From the NCBI RefSeq assembly GCF_042466665.1, contig NZ_CP162102.1, forward strand, positions 124,001 to 188,000: a stretch of DNA of 64,000 bases, written 5' to 3'. This stretch comes from Peterkaempfera podocarpi. Its GTDB lineage: Bacteria > Actinomycetota > Actinomycetes > Streptomycetales > Streptomycetaceae. Below, piece after piece: positions 27,988-36,246 of the stretch (the stretch's first letter is position 1; each line of letters starts with the position of its first letter). A program made the translations under genes and the position numbers. The notes beneath the pieces were generated by a model, which had not been told where the DNA came from, made no database searches, and saw nothing but the letters and a program-made list of their open reading frames with translations.

Positions 27988-28728
27988 ATGACTGCAGCCA
28001 TCAGCGGCGGCGACCGGGCCGACGCCCGCCGTAACCGGGCCAAGGTGCTGACAGCCGCCGGCGAGGCACTGGCCGAGCACGGACTCGATGTCCCGCTCGG
28101 CGAGATCGCACGCCGGGCGGGTGTCGGCGCCGGCACTGTGTACCGGCACTTTCCAAGCAAACAGGCGCTCCTCGAGGCGGTGTTCGCCCAGCACCTGAAC
28201 GACCTGGTCGCCTCCGGCGAGCGGCGGATGGCCCAGCTCGCCCCGACCGAGGCGTTTTTCGGGTTCCTGCTGGACGTCGTCAGGAAGTCCCACAGGCGTG
28301 GGCACCTGTGCGATGTCGTGGCCGCGGACGCGAGCTGGCCGCGGCCCATGCTCACGGCGTCCGTACTGCGGTTCCGCCAGGTCCTGACCGCACTGCTCCA
28401 AGCTGCGCAGCGGGCCGGCGGTGTCCGCGACGGCATCGACCCCGACGATGTCGTCTCACTCACCGTCGGGTGTGCCTCGATGCTCGCTGCCCGCCGCAAT
28501 CAGGCGGCCGGATTCCGACTCGTCCAGCTGAGCCTGGACTCTCTGCGGCCTGCCGCTACCGTCACGGAACGACAGATCTTTCGTGACGGCCACGGTGCCC
28601 ACCGGGAAGGCGTCGCGCGCTGTGAGGAGTGCGGGGCAGCACTCACGGTCCAGCCCACCGGTCGCCCGGTGCGCTACTGCGGCGCGACCTGCCGGCAGCG
28701 GGCCCACCGTCGGCGCCTCGTGGGCTGA
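27988..28728 (+). CDS. TetR regulator with C-terminal zinc-finger-like tail
   Basis: 246 residues. N-terminal TetR helix-turn-helix (ADARRNRAKVLTAAGEALAEHG, PLGEIARRAGVGAGTVYRHFPSK), then a ligand-binding domain with SetR/TetR_C-like helices. Beyond the usual length of about 190 it carries a tail with four cysteines (CEECGAALTVQPTGRPVRYC, then GATCRQRAHRRR), a zinc-finger-like motif often found at protein ends in Streptomyces. It probably represses the divergent NmrA-like gene. The ATG at 27988 has AAGGGG 9 bases upstream; an in-frame ATG at 27967 is the alternative. Confidence 0.9.
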   Translation: MTAAISGGDRADARRNRAKVLTAAGEALAEHGLDVPLGEIARRAGVGAGTVYRHFPSKQALLEAVFAQHLNDLVASGERRMAQLAPTEAFFGFLLDVVRKSHRRGHLCDVVAADASWPRPMLTASVLRFRQVLTALLQAAQRAGGVRDGIDPDDVVSLTVGCASMLAARRNQAAGFRLVQLSLDSLRPAATVTERQIFRDGHGAHREGVARCEECGAALTVQPTGRPVRYCGATCRQRAHRRRLVG

Positions 28729-28794
28729 ACGGCCCCGGGCTCGTGGTCTTCTCGCAGGCCCGGTCGACAGCCGTGCCGGGTACTGTTCCGGCGA

Positions 28795-29025
28795 TCACTG
28801 AACCGGCAGCCGGGCGGGGTGAAACCCGGGGTGCTCGGCGTAGGGCTGGGCCAGGCCGAGGAGATCGGGGCAGGGCCAGCCCTCTCCGTCGTACTGGCAG
28901 TCGTTAGTCGGGCAGCGGCCGATGGTCCGGGTGGCCTTGGCAGCAAGGCCGCGTCCGTGTGGCCGGGGGCGGCGGATGCCGGCGCACCGGGCTGAAGGGG
29001 TCGGCTCACTGCCGGTCCGCGTCAC
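28795..29025 (-). CDS. Small Cys-containing protein, DUF6221-like tail
   Basis: 76 codons; GTG start overlaps the TetR stop by 4 bases (GTGA), suggesting translational coupling. The second half (CPTNDCQYDGEGWPCPDLLG, then PYAEHPGF) resembles the C-terminus of Streptomyces DUF6221 proteins, while the N-terminal part does not match. It may be a truncated relic rather than a functional protein. Confidence 0.35.
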   Translation of the reverse strand: MTRTGSEPTPSARCAGIRRPRPHGRGLAAKATRTIGRCPTNDCQYDGEGWPCPDLLGLAQPYAEHPGFHPARLPVQ

Positions 29026-29600
29026 CCCAACTGGGCCAGGTGGAGGTGGACCGACGCGGTGGTACGTGCGGTGGCGCCGGTGGCGAGCAGGTCCAGCAGC
29101 GCTCCCCGCAGGACGGCCAGCACCAGGGTGCGCTGGGCGAGTGCCGCCTCGGTCTCACGAAATGCGGCGGGCTGGGCAGCGGCGAGCAGGGCGAGCCAGT
29201 CGTCGACCGTGTCGCGGGCGAAGGCGGCCCACGGTCCGTCCGGGTCGGTCAGGGAGCGGGCGTAGCTCTCGACCCACAGTTTCAGCAGTCCGCGGTGGGT
29301 GTCGTCGCAGAGCCATTGCCACAGTTCCCGTGCGACCGTCCGCAGGCTGTCGGATTCCTTCTGGGAGTCGGCGATCTGCTGGATGTGTGCGAGTTCATCG
29401 GCTCTGGCACGGGCGAGCAAGGCGCGGATGAGGCCGTCCCTGCTGCCGAAGAGGTAGAGGAGCACGCGGGGGCTGGAGCGGATCTCCTCGGCGAGGGGGC
29501 GCAGGGACAGGTCGACCAGGCCGCTGCGCAGCGCGTGGGCGTAGGCCGCCTCCAGGAGTTCCTGGCGGCGCGGGGACGGGGCTGGTTCGGGTGGCGTCAC
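29022..29600 (-). CDS. TetR-family regulator
   Basis: 192 residues. N-terminal helix-turn-helix (RRQELLEAAYAHALRSGLVDLSLRPLAEEIRSSPRVLLYLFGSRDGLIRAL) and an all-helical C-terminal domain. GTG start at 29600. It is divergent from the GNAT gene, and a perfect 10-bp-arm palindrome sits between them, so it most likely represses both itself and the acetyltransferase. Ligand unknown. Confidence 0.9.
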   Translation of the reverse strand: MTPPEPAPSPRRQELLEAAYAHALRSGLVDLSLRPLAEEIRSSPRVLLYLFGSRDGLIRALLARARADELAHIQQIADSQKESDSLRTVARELWQWLCDDTHRGLLKLWVESYARSLTDPDGPWAAFARDTVDDWLALLAAAQPAAFRETEAALAQRTLVLAVLRGALLDLLATGATARTTASVHLHLAQLG

Positions 29601-29612
29601 CGGGCTATTCTC

Positions 29613-29636
29613 CTACTGAAACAGTCGTTTCAGTAG
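29613..29636. promoter_or_regulatory. TetR operator palindrome
   Basis: CTACTGAAAC-agtc-GTTTCAGTAG, two perfect 10-base arms around 4 bases, centred between the TetR start (29600) and the GNAT start (29655). Size and place fit a TetR dimer site. Confidence 0.8.
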
Positions 29637-29654
29637 AGGGCGGGTGAGGACCTG

Positions 29655-30146
29655 ATGGTCGAACGTGAGGTGGGCCTGCGCCCGTTGGACCAGCCCGGCG
29701 ATCTGGGCTGGGTGGTGGGGGCGCACGGTGAGTTCTACGACCGGGAGTTCGGCTGGGACAGCAGCTTTGAAGCGCTCGTCGCCCGGATCGTCGCCGACTA
29801 CGCCACCGGGAGGGAGCCCGGTCCGCAGGCGGCCTGGATCGCGGAGGTCGACGGGGTCCGGGCCGGCTGCGTCTTCTGCGTACGCGAAGACAACCGCACC
29901 GCGAAGCTGCGCCTGCTCCTCGTCGATCCGGCGGCGCGCGGCCTGGGCCTGGGAGCCCGCCTGGTCGAGCAGTGCCTGCAGTTCGCACGGGCAGCCGGGT
30001 ACCAGGCGATCACCCTGTGGACCAACGACGTGCTCGGCGCAGCCCGGCGCATCTACCAGGCACACGGCTTCGAGCTCGTCGCCGAGGAGCCCCACCACAG
30101 CTTCGGCCACCACCTCATCGGCCAGACCTGGCAGCGCCCCCTGTAG
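29655..30146 (+). CDS. GNAT-family N-acetyltransferase
   Basis: 163 residues. Single GNAT domain: strand VDPAARGLGLGARLVEQCLQFA carries the acetyl-CoA pyrophosphate-binding R/QxxGxG motif, and the C-terminal part has LWTNDVLGAARRIYQAHGFELVAEE, typical of MarR-linked small-molecule acetyltransferases. The substrate could be an amine-bearing drug or metabolite. Regulated by the divergent TetR through the palindrome at 29613. Confidence 0.9.
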   Translation: MVEREVGLRPLDQPGDLGWVVGAHGEFYDREFGWDSSFEALVARIVADYATGREPGPQAAWIAEVDGVRAGCVFCVREDNRTAKLRLLLVDPAARGLGLGARLVEQCLQFARAAGYQAITLWTNDVLGAARRIYQAHGFELVAEEPHHSFGHHLIGQTWQRPL

Positions 30147-30540
30147 CGCACACCCCCGTAGCCGCCGCGGCGGAGGGGCCGGACCCCGTCCAGCGCGCCG
30201 GTCCATCCACGCCAACTGGCCAGAGCGGACACACTGCGCCGCGGCCGCCTGCACACGGTACGCAGTAGCTCCGGCCGGCCCGCGCACCCCCGCCGACGGC
30301 GGATCACCCTGGGTCGAGGTCGGCGGCATCGAGGCTTGCGGCAGCGCGGCCGGCGGTTGGGAGGCGGCCGCGAGGACCTGCGGCCACGCGGGGATCGGCA
30401 TGTCTTGGCTTGGCTTGATTCGCCTGACACGGCATCACTTGGAGATCGCCCGCCCGGATGCGGCGCGGTCGCGACAGCCGCCGCGCCCGATGCGACAGGC
30501 CGCCATCACGGTGGGAGGCGGCACGTTCCGCAGGGCGCGG

Positions 30541-30870
30541 CTACGGCCTCGGTGTCCAGCGGGTCGGTCCGGTCAGTTCCCGGAGCGCGTGGCCGAGGTG
30601 GATCCGGCAGGCCTCCTCCAGGTCCTTCGCGGGCACCACATCGCTGTGGTGCTCACGCGAGCCGGCCTCGATGCATCCGAGCGAAACGATCGCCAGGGGC
30701 GCTGATCTCCTTGTCGACCAAGATCTCTCCGGCTCACCGGCCAGAGGGCTCCTCTCTCCCGTAGCGCCGTAGCGCCGTAGCGCCGTAGCGCCGTAGCGCC
30801 GTAGCGCCGTAGCGCCGTAGCGCCGTAGCGCCGTAGCGCCGTAGCGCCGGCCCGTACCGCGCAACAGCAC
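30541..30870 (-). CDS. ORF read through an octamer repeat, doubtful
   Basis: 109 codons from a GTG at 30870. The first third is the translated repeat (RRYGATAL units). The rest ends LAIVSLGCIEAGSREHHSDV and DLEEACRIHLGHALRELTGP, which looks like normal actinobacterial coding sequence of unknown family. Because the repeat unit is 8 bases, a change in copy number would shift the frame. Could equally be the end of a decayed gene. Confidence 0.25.
   Translation of the reverse strand: MLLRGTGRRYGATALRRYGATALRRYGATALRRYGATGERSPLAGEPERSWSTRRSAPLAIVSLGCIEAGSREHHSDVVPAKDLEEACRIHLGHALRELTGPTRWTPRP
30761..30848. repeat. Perfect tandem repeat, 11 x GTAGCGCC
   Basis: Eleven identical 8-base copies in a row, 88 bases with no mismatch. 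No other simple repeat in the window approaches this length. It lies inside the minus-strand ORF at 30541-30870 and 300 bases upstream of wrbA. Confidence 0.97.
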
Positions 30871-31145
30871 CGCGGTGTCTCGCGGCGCCCGGGGCGACGA
30901 TCAGGCTGTGGCACTCCGGAGCGAAGCGGGTGCGTCTGGTGATTACTCGCTGATGGGGGCGACCACAGCCCGGGGGTTGGGCATCGCACCCCGAGATGGT
31001 TTATTGTTCAACCAGTGGCGGGCGCACAGCTTGAACCCCGCCCCTGCAACGTCCTTTCGCATAGGAACGAGTGTGTTCCGCGGGGCCGTTGCGCCGCTCC
31101 GGCGGTTTCGAAGTCGTCGAACACCCCCTGTTGGAGGGACCTGCT

Positions 31146-31763
31146 GTGACCAGCCCTGTCAAGCTCGCCGTCGTCTACTACTCCTCGACCGGCACCATTA
31201 CCGAGATCGCCAAGGAGATCGCCGAGACCGCGGAGAAGGCCGGTGCGGAGGTCCGCCTGGTCAAGGCCGCGGAGCTGGCCCCGCAGTCGGCGATCGAGTC
31301 CAACGCCGCATGGGCGGCCAACCACGCCGCGACCGCCGACATCCCGGTGGCCACCCCCGCCGACGTCGAGTGGGCCGACGCGGTGATCTTCGGGACCCCG
31401 ACCCGCTTCGGCAACGTCTCCTCGCAGCTGAAGCAGTTCATCGACACCCTCGGCGGCCTGTGGGCCCAGGGCAAGCTGGCCGACAAGGCCTACAGCGGCT
31501 TTGTCTCCACCGCCACCACCCACGGCGGCCAGGAGTCCACCCTGCTGGCGCTGTACAACTCCATCCACCACTTCGGCGGCATCATCGTCACCCCCGGTTA
31601 CACCGACCCCGCCAAGTTCATCGACGGCAACCCCTACGGCACCTCCCACGTGGACGCCCAGGGCAACAACCCGGTCGGCGACGCCACCCGCACCGCCGCC
31701 CGCATCCAGGCCGAGCGCGTCGTCAAGCTCGCCGCCGCACTCAAGGCCGGCTACGCCGCCTGA
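31146..31763 (+). CDS. wrbA: NAD(P)H:quinone oxidoreductase, WrbA family
   Basis: 205-residue flavodoxin-like protein. The FMN-binding loop YYSSTGTITEIAKEIAE opens the domain; FGTPTRFGNVSSQLKQFID and STATTHGGQESTLLALYN are the WrbA signatures. The family uses FMN to reduce quinones by two electrons with NAD(P)H, protecting against redox cycling. Soluble, usually tetrameric. The GTG at 31146 was chosen because GGAGGG lies 8 bases upstream and the domain starts at once; the longer frame to 31071 has no support. Confidence 0.93.
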   Translation: MTSPVKLAVVYYSSTGTITEIAKEIAETAEKAGAEVRLVKAAELAPQSAIESNAAWAANHAATADIPVATPADVEWADAVIFGTPTRFGNVSSQLKQFIDTLGGLWAQGKLADKAYSGFVSTATTHGGQESTLLALYNSIHHFGGIIVTPGYTDPAKFIDGNPYGTSHVDAQGNNPVGDATRTAARIQAERVVKLAAALKAGYAA

Positions 31764-32263
31764 GCCCGGCCCACCCCCCGAACGACGGCGCACCCGCGGT
31801 GCTCACAGGCCCAGGCCTGCGGGTACGCCGTCACCCAAGCCGTCACCCAAGCCTTCACCCGCGTCGGCGCGGAAGCATCGGACGCCGACAGCGAGACGGC
31901 TCTCCCTGCGGGCGAGACGAGAGCACATGGCCGTACGGCCGGCATCACGCAGGCCCAGGGCGATGGGCGAGGCAAGCCGCCTGAAGAGGCAGTCGACGGC
32001 GGCACCACCGAGGAGCCTGTCCCGTCGTGCTCATCTTGCCGGACAGTGCACCTCCGGCCGACGATCGTCAGCGCCCCGAACCGGATGTGATGGCCCATCA
32101 CAACGGCGACAGGGCCTCCTGAAACTCGAGTGGGTCAAACCCTACGAGCTGTTCAGGAGGCCCTGCCTCATACCGTGACGGCTGGAACCTTCGGGCCGGG
32201 CGGCATCGTCGAACCGCGAGGCCCGGCGGCGTCGGCCGTCGGGGGGACGGTCAGCGGGTCAGA
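31764..32263. other. Gap between convergent genes
   Basis: No gene supported. It includes a short 12-base direct repeat (GCCGTCACCCAA, near 31827-31850) and the inverted repeat at 32110-32165. Confidence 0.35.
32110..32165. terminator. Inverted repeat, candidate bidirectional terminator
   Basis: Perfect 14-base arms (CAGGGCCTCCTGAA at 32110-32123, complement at 32152-32165) separated by 28 bases, between convergent genes. It could end both transcripts or be a mobile-element relic. Confidence 0.4.
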
Positions 32264-35200
32264 TCACTGGACGGTGACCTGGACGCTGCCCGTGACGCCG
32301 CCGGAGGTCACCGTGACGGTGGCCGTGCCGGGACGGTGTGCGGTCAGGGCTCCGGTGGAGGCGTCCACCGAGGCGACCTTGGTGTTGCTCGAGGTCCAGA
32401 CGTGGGACGCGGGGTCCGCGATCGGGATGGTGAGCGGTGCGATGTTGTCGCCGGCGATCTGGGTGCCGGTCGCGGTCAGGGTGACGTGGTCGCCGCGGGT
32501 GATCGGGTCCTTGGGGCTCGTCACCGTGATGGAGGCGAGGGCGGGCTCCACGCTGTACTGCAGGTCACCGTCGTCGCCGATCCGGATCAGACCGAAGTGG
32601 TAGATGCCACCCTGGTCGGCCGGGGCGTAGGCCGGCATGCCGAGGTCGGCGAAGGTGAACTGCGGGATGCCGCCCTCGGCGGTGGTCACGCTCTGCCCCT
32701 CGGGGTTGAGGATCTGCTCGGCGAAACCGCGGGCGTGACCGTACATCATGATCACGTGCTGCTTGGGGTGCGTCTCCTGGTAGCGCTGCACCAGCCGCAG
32801 GTACATCTGCGCCTCCCAGCGGTCCGTGAACTGGCTGTTCGCGGCCGGGTGCGGGTCGTACGCGGGCATGTGGGTGATGACCAGCACGGCCTTGGCGGTG
32901 GTGTCCGTCAGCTGCTGGACGAGCCAGGGGTACTGGGCACCCGACGGGTCCTGGAACGGGTCCGAGGACTGCAGGCTGCCGTGCGCGTTGTCGGTGACGA
33001 TGAGCTGCGCCGCGCCCTGGGTGTACGCGTAGTGGGTGTCACCGAAGGTGGTGCTGTAGTTGCCGTTCTCAGCGTCGGCCCCCTGGGTGATCTCGTGGTT
33101 GCCGACGATGTCCCGCTCGGGGATGCCGAGGGCGTCCATCTTGCCCTTGGCGTACTGCAGGTCCGCCGGCTTGCCGTCGTCGGACATGTCGCCGAGGAAC
33201 TGGGCGGCGTCCGGCCGGGCCTGCGGGGTGAGGGTGGGCAGCCGCTTGGCGATGGAGTCCATCACATTACTGCTGACCGACCCGGGGTCGGAGGCGAGCA
33301 TGTGCGCGTCGTCGCCGGCGAGGAGGGTGCTGCCGTGCTTGGCGAAGTCGGCCGAGTCCTCCTCGAACGACAGCCACTGCGGGTTCTGCGGGATCGCGTG
33401 GTACTCGGGCACCGTGACCGGGCGCGGCGAGTACAGCGCCTCCAGGCCACCGACGTTGAGCGAGCCGCTGTAGGCGGTGCTCGGGCTGATCGCCAGGAAG
33501 TCGACGAAACTGATGGTCAGCGGGAACTGCATACCCGCCGGCAGCTGGGCGATGGCCAGGTGCCAGCCGTTCCAGGTGACATACGTCGGGTAGAGCGTGG
33601 TCGACGTGCCGTTGACGCCGATGTACTTCTCGGCGAGCTCGATGCCGTTGCCGTCACCCTTGATCCACACACCGATGCCGGTGGGAACCTGGCCGTTGTC
33701 GGTGTCGGTCTTCAGCGTGAGGTTCGGCGAGAGTACCAGCTGCTTGACGCCGGAACCGGCCGGCATCGAGTAGTCGAGCTTCAGCGAACCGGACTCGGTG
33801 GAGCCCGGCGGGACGACACCCGGGTCGGCGGTCAGCGTGGCCGGCTTGCCGGTGGTGTTGTTGCTGAGCCGCCAGACGCTCGGGTTGCTCATCGGGTCGA
33901 TGACCTTGCTGACGCTGCCGACCGCGATCGACGTGGTAGCGGTGGTGCCTGCGACCTGCGCGCTCACCTCGGCGAGTCCGCCCTTGTCGGTGCTCGCGGT
34001 GAACAGGCCGTGCGCGTCGACGGTGCCCAGGTCGTCCGGGGTCACCTTCCACGTGGCCGCCTCAGCGGGGATCTGCACCGCTTCGCCGCCGGCGACGGTG
34101 CCGGACAGGGTGAGCTGCTGGGTGGCTCCGTTGTCCAGGTCGGCCTTGTCGGGCGAGACCGTGAGGGTCTGGAGCTTGCTGACGACCTGGAGCTTCTCGG
34201 AGGTGACGGCCCCGCCGTCGGAGGCGATGATCCGTCCCGTGCCCGTGCGGCTCGGGGTGAGCCTGCCGTCCTTGTACGTGGCGAGGTTCGAGGGCTCGAT
34301 CCGGACCTGGACCTCGCCGGCTGCCGGGTTGGCGAACCGGTCGACAGCCTGCACCGGGAGCGGGATCGAGCCGCCGGCGACGGTGGTGACCGTCTCGCCG
34401 TCGTTCACCACGACCTTGACGGCCGGTCCGGCCTCCTTGGCGGTGGAGTAGAAGAAGATGCCGTTGGCGACCGGGCGCTCGGTGTTGCCGGGCAGGTCGG
34501 ACGGCGTGTTGACGACCTCGGCCTGGTCGGCGCCGGGAGCGCGGCTGACCATGCCGGTGGATCCGCCGCCGTCGAAGAGCATGGCGGTCCAGGCGCCGTG
34601 CGCGATCATGTAGCCCGCGACCTGGTCGGCGGTCACGCCGAAGGCCGTGGAGGCGCCGCCGTGGCCGTCGACGGCCACGACAACGGCGTGCTTGCCGTCC
34701 TTGGTGATGCCGACGGCGGTCTCGGGGTTCGCGCCGCTCGGCGGGGTGCCGGTGGGGTCCGCGTAGACCTTGCCGTCCTTGACCAGCGTGTCGACACCGC
34801 TGATCAGCTGGCTGACATCGTTGTCCGGAGCGAGCTGGGCGGTGACGCCCACCGTGTCACCGGTGTGCAGGTTGTCCGTGAGCCACTGCCCGCCGTCGCC
34901 GGCGCCGAGCAGCCCGAGCTGGTCGGCCGCAAGGCGGGGCACGGTGGTGACGCCGGTCTGCACGCTGTCGACGACGAAGCCGCCGGCGGCGGTGTGGCCG
35001 ACCACCAGGGTGGAGGGCTTGGACAGGCCCGGGGTCTCGCCGAGGTCGGGAGTGACCTCGGTGATGCCGCCGGACGCCACGTCGTTCACGGTGTTCACCG
35101 AGGTGAGCGCGCGGGTCGCAGAGCCGGCGGTGATCGTCCCGGAGAAGGTCTCCGGCCCCATCACCATGGTGCCGTCGGGCTTGACACCCAGTTGGGAGGC

Positions 35201-35737
35201 GAAGCCCGGCTTGGGGCTCTTCAGCAGGTGCCCGTTGGTCATGATGCCGCCGAGCGGGCGTCCGCTGGCGTGGATCTCGAAGTAGTCGCCGTTGACGCCG
35301 GCCACCGCGTGGGTGCGGTGGGCCATCGACGACGGTGTCTCGTCCGCCGGGTTGGTGAGGGTGTCGCCGGCCTGGACCATGCCGACCCGGAGGTTCGGGT
35401 CGCCGAGGTCGGCCGTGAGCACCTGGATGTGCTGGCGTCCGCCCACGGTGTCGTAGGTTTCGCTGTAGTGCTGCAGGCCGCGTGTGACGGTCTCGTCCGG
35501 GGTACGGGTGTAGTCCACCACCAGCGGCCAGTTGTCCGGTGTCCTGGGCAGCCAGTCGTGGCCCGCTGCCTGGGCGGCCGAAACGGTGTCCTGGGTGATT
35601 TCCGAGCCGGTGTCCCCGGTGTTGCCCCAGGCGGTGGCCGCTCCGCCGACCGCGCCGGTCAGAGCCAGGGCCAGTGCGGTTGCCACCGCGGTCCGGTGTG
35701 CGCCGGCTCTCGCAGTTCTTTTCCCGCGAAGTGTCAT
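32264..35737 (-). CDS. Secreted phosphodiester glycosidase / calcineurin-like phosphoesterase
   Basis: 1157 residues. A basic N-region and hydrophobic core (TAVATALALALTGAVGGAATAWG) form a signal peptide. About residues 90-450 form a phosphodiester glycosidase (NAGPA-type) domain: VAGVNGDYFEIHASGRPLGG, VVVAVDGHGG, MLFDGGGSTGMV. Several Ig-like/beta-sandwich regions follow (about 460-780). Then comes a calcineurin-like phosphoesterase with the metal motifs DAH, GDMSD, GNHE, THMP and GHARG (about 810-1060). A final BIG2-like domain ends VTVTSGGVTGSVQVTVQ. The two enzymes together could first uncap a sugar from a phosphodiester and then remove phosphate, perhaps on extracellular polymers or glycolipids (inference). 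The ATG at 35737 has AAGGA upstream. Confidence 0.9.
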   Translation of the reverse strand: MTLRGKRTARAGAHRTAVATALALALTGAVGGAATAWGNTGDTGSEITQDTVSAAQAAGHDWLPRTPDNWPLVVDYTRTPDETVTRGLQHYSETYDTVGGRQHIQVLTADLGDPNLRVGMVQAGDTLTNPADETPSSMAHRTHAVAGVNGDYFEIHASGRPLGGIMTNGHLLKSPKPGFASQLGVKPDGTMVMGPETFSGTITAGSATRALTSVNTVNDVASGGITEVTPDLGETPGLSKPSTLVVGHTAAGGFVVDSVQTGVTTVPRLAADQLGLLGAGDGGQWLTDNLHTGDTVGVTAQLAPDNDVSQLISGVDTLVKDGKVYADPTGTPPSGANPETAVGITKDGKHAVVVAVDGHGGASTAFGVTADQVAGYMIAHGAWTAMLFDGGGSTGMVSRAPGADQAEVVNTPSDLPGNTERPVANGIFFYSTAKEAGPAVKVVVNDGETVTTVAGGSIPLPVQAVDRFANPAAGEVQVRIEPSNLATYKDGRLTPSRTGTGRIIASDGGAVTSEKLQVVSKLQTLTVSPDKADLDNGATQQLTLSGTVAGGEAVQIPAEAATWKVTPDDLGTVDAHGLFTASTDKGGLAEVSAQVAGTTATTSIAVGSVSKVIDPMSNPSVWRLSNNTTGKPATLTADPGVVPPGSTESGSLKLDYSMPAGSGVKQLVLSPNLTLKTDTDNGQVPTGIGVWIKGDGNGIELAEKYIGVNGTSTTLYPTYVTWNGWHLAIAQLPAGMQFPLTISFVDFLAISPSTAYSGSLNVGGLEALYSPRPVTVPEYHAIPQNPQWLSFEEDSADFAKHGSTLLAGDDAHMLASDPGSVSSNVMDSIAKRLPTLTPQARPDAAQFLGDMSDDGKPADLQYAKGKMDALGIPERDIVGNHEITQGADAENGNYSTTFGDTHYAYTQGAAQLIVTDNAHGSLQSSDPFQDPSGAQYPWLVQQLTDTTAKAVLVITHMPAYDPHPAANSQFTDRWEAQMYLRLVQRYQETHPKQHVIMMYGHARGFAEQILNPEGQSVTTAEGGIPQFTFADLGMPAYAPADQGGIYHFGLIRIGDDGDLQYSVEPALASITVTSPKDPITRGDHVTLTATGTQIAGDNIAPLTIPIADPASHVWTSSNTKVASVDASTGALTAHRPGTATVTVTSGGVTGSVQVTVQ

Positions 35738-36246
35738 TGTGTGTCGTTCCTTATGAGTGGTGCACCGGTGGATCACCGGTGCGGGCCCTACTCGACACCT
35801 GTGCGGCAACGCGGAGATGACCGATTGCGTAACCCTGGGGATGCCGCACCTTTGCATTCGGTCGACGGGCTGCCTGAGGCTTGCGCCCGGTACGGGATCC
35901 GGAACGGAGCGTCACCCACGGGACTTGTCCGGGCGCGCGGGGGCGGGAAGGCGTCGTCCCACCGCGCCGCTCTCGGTGCCGGCTGGTGATCTGCCACTGC
36001 ACCGCGCTGCTCTCGGCGCCGGCTGGTGGTCTGCTACTGCATTCGAGGAGGTCACACTCCTTCGCGCCCGGCGGCAACGGGCCACTGGAGTGGTCTGCGG
36101 CGACGACGGGGCCTGTATGCAGCGCGGGTCCGCGGAACCGGCCCCGCATCGGCGTTTAATCGCACCACAGATCCAGAACGCCGGATGCGGAGAGCGCTGA
36201 CGGGCGCAGCTCTGCGAACCATCCCCCCGTTTGAGGGAAGAGTGCA
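35738..36246. other. Divergent gap with 40-bp duplication
   Basis: No gene. It contains a tandem duplication of 40 bases (35961-36040) and leads into the acyl-CoA operon. Confidence 0.4.
35961..36040. repeat. Tandem duplication, 2 x 40 bp
   Basis: 35961-36000 and 36001-36040 are direct repeats differing at 4 of 40 positions; all four differences are C/T or A/G transitions. Confidence 0.9.

Larger units (their letters stand above)
30147..31145. other. 1-kb gap with tandem repeat and possible ORF
   Basis: Holds the 11 x 8-bp repeat (30761-30848) and a doubtful minus-strand frame. Near 31013-31036 a GTTCAA...TTGAAC pair and an AT-richer patch may be part of the wrbA promoter. Otherwise no gene. 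Confidence 0.4.

Noticed and set aside
30761..30848. CRISPR-like array
   Set aside because: The 8-bp units are contiguous, with no spacers and no cas genes in the window.
32336..35989. 1217-codon open frame antisense to the phosphodiester glycosidase gene
   Set aside because: Arg/Gly/Asp-rich composition typical of the complementary frame of a GC-rich gene; no domains, and the sense gene is clear.
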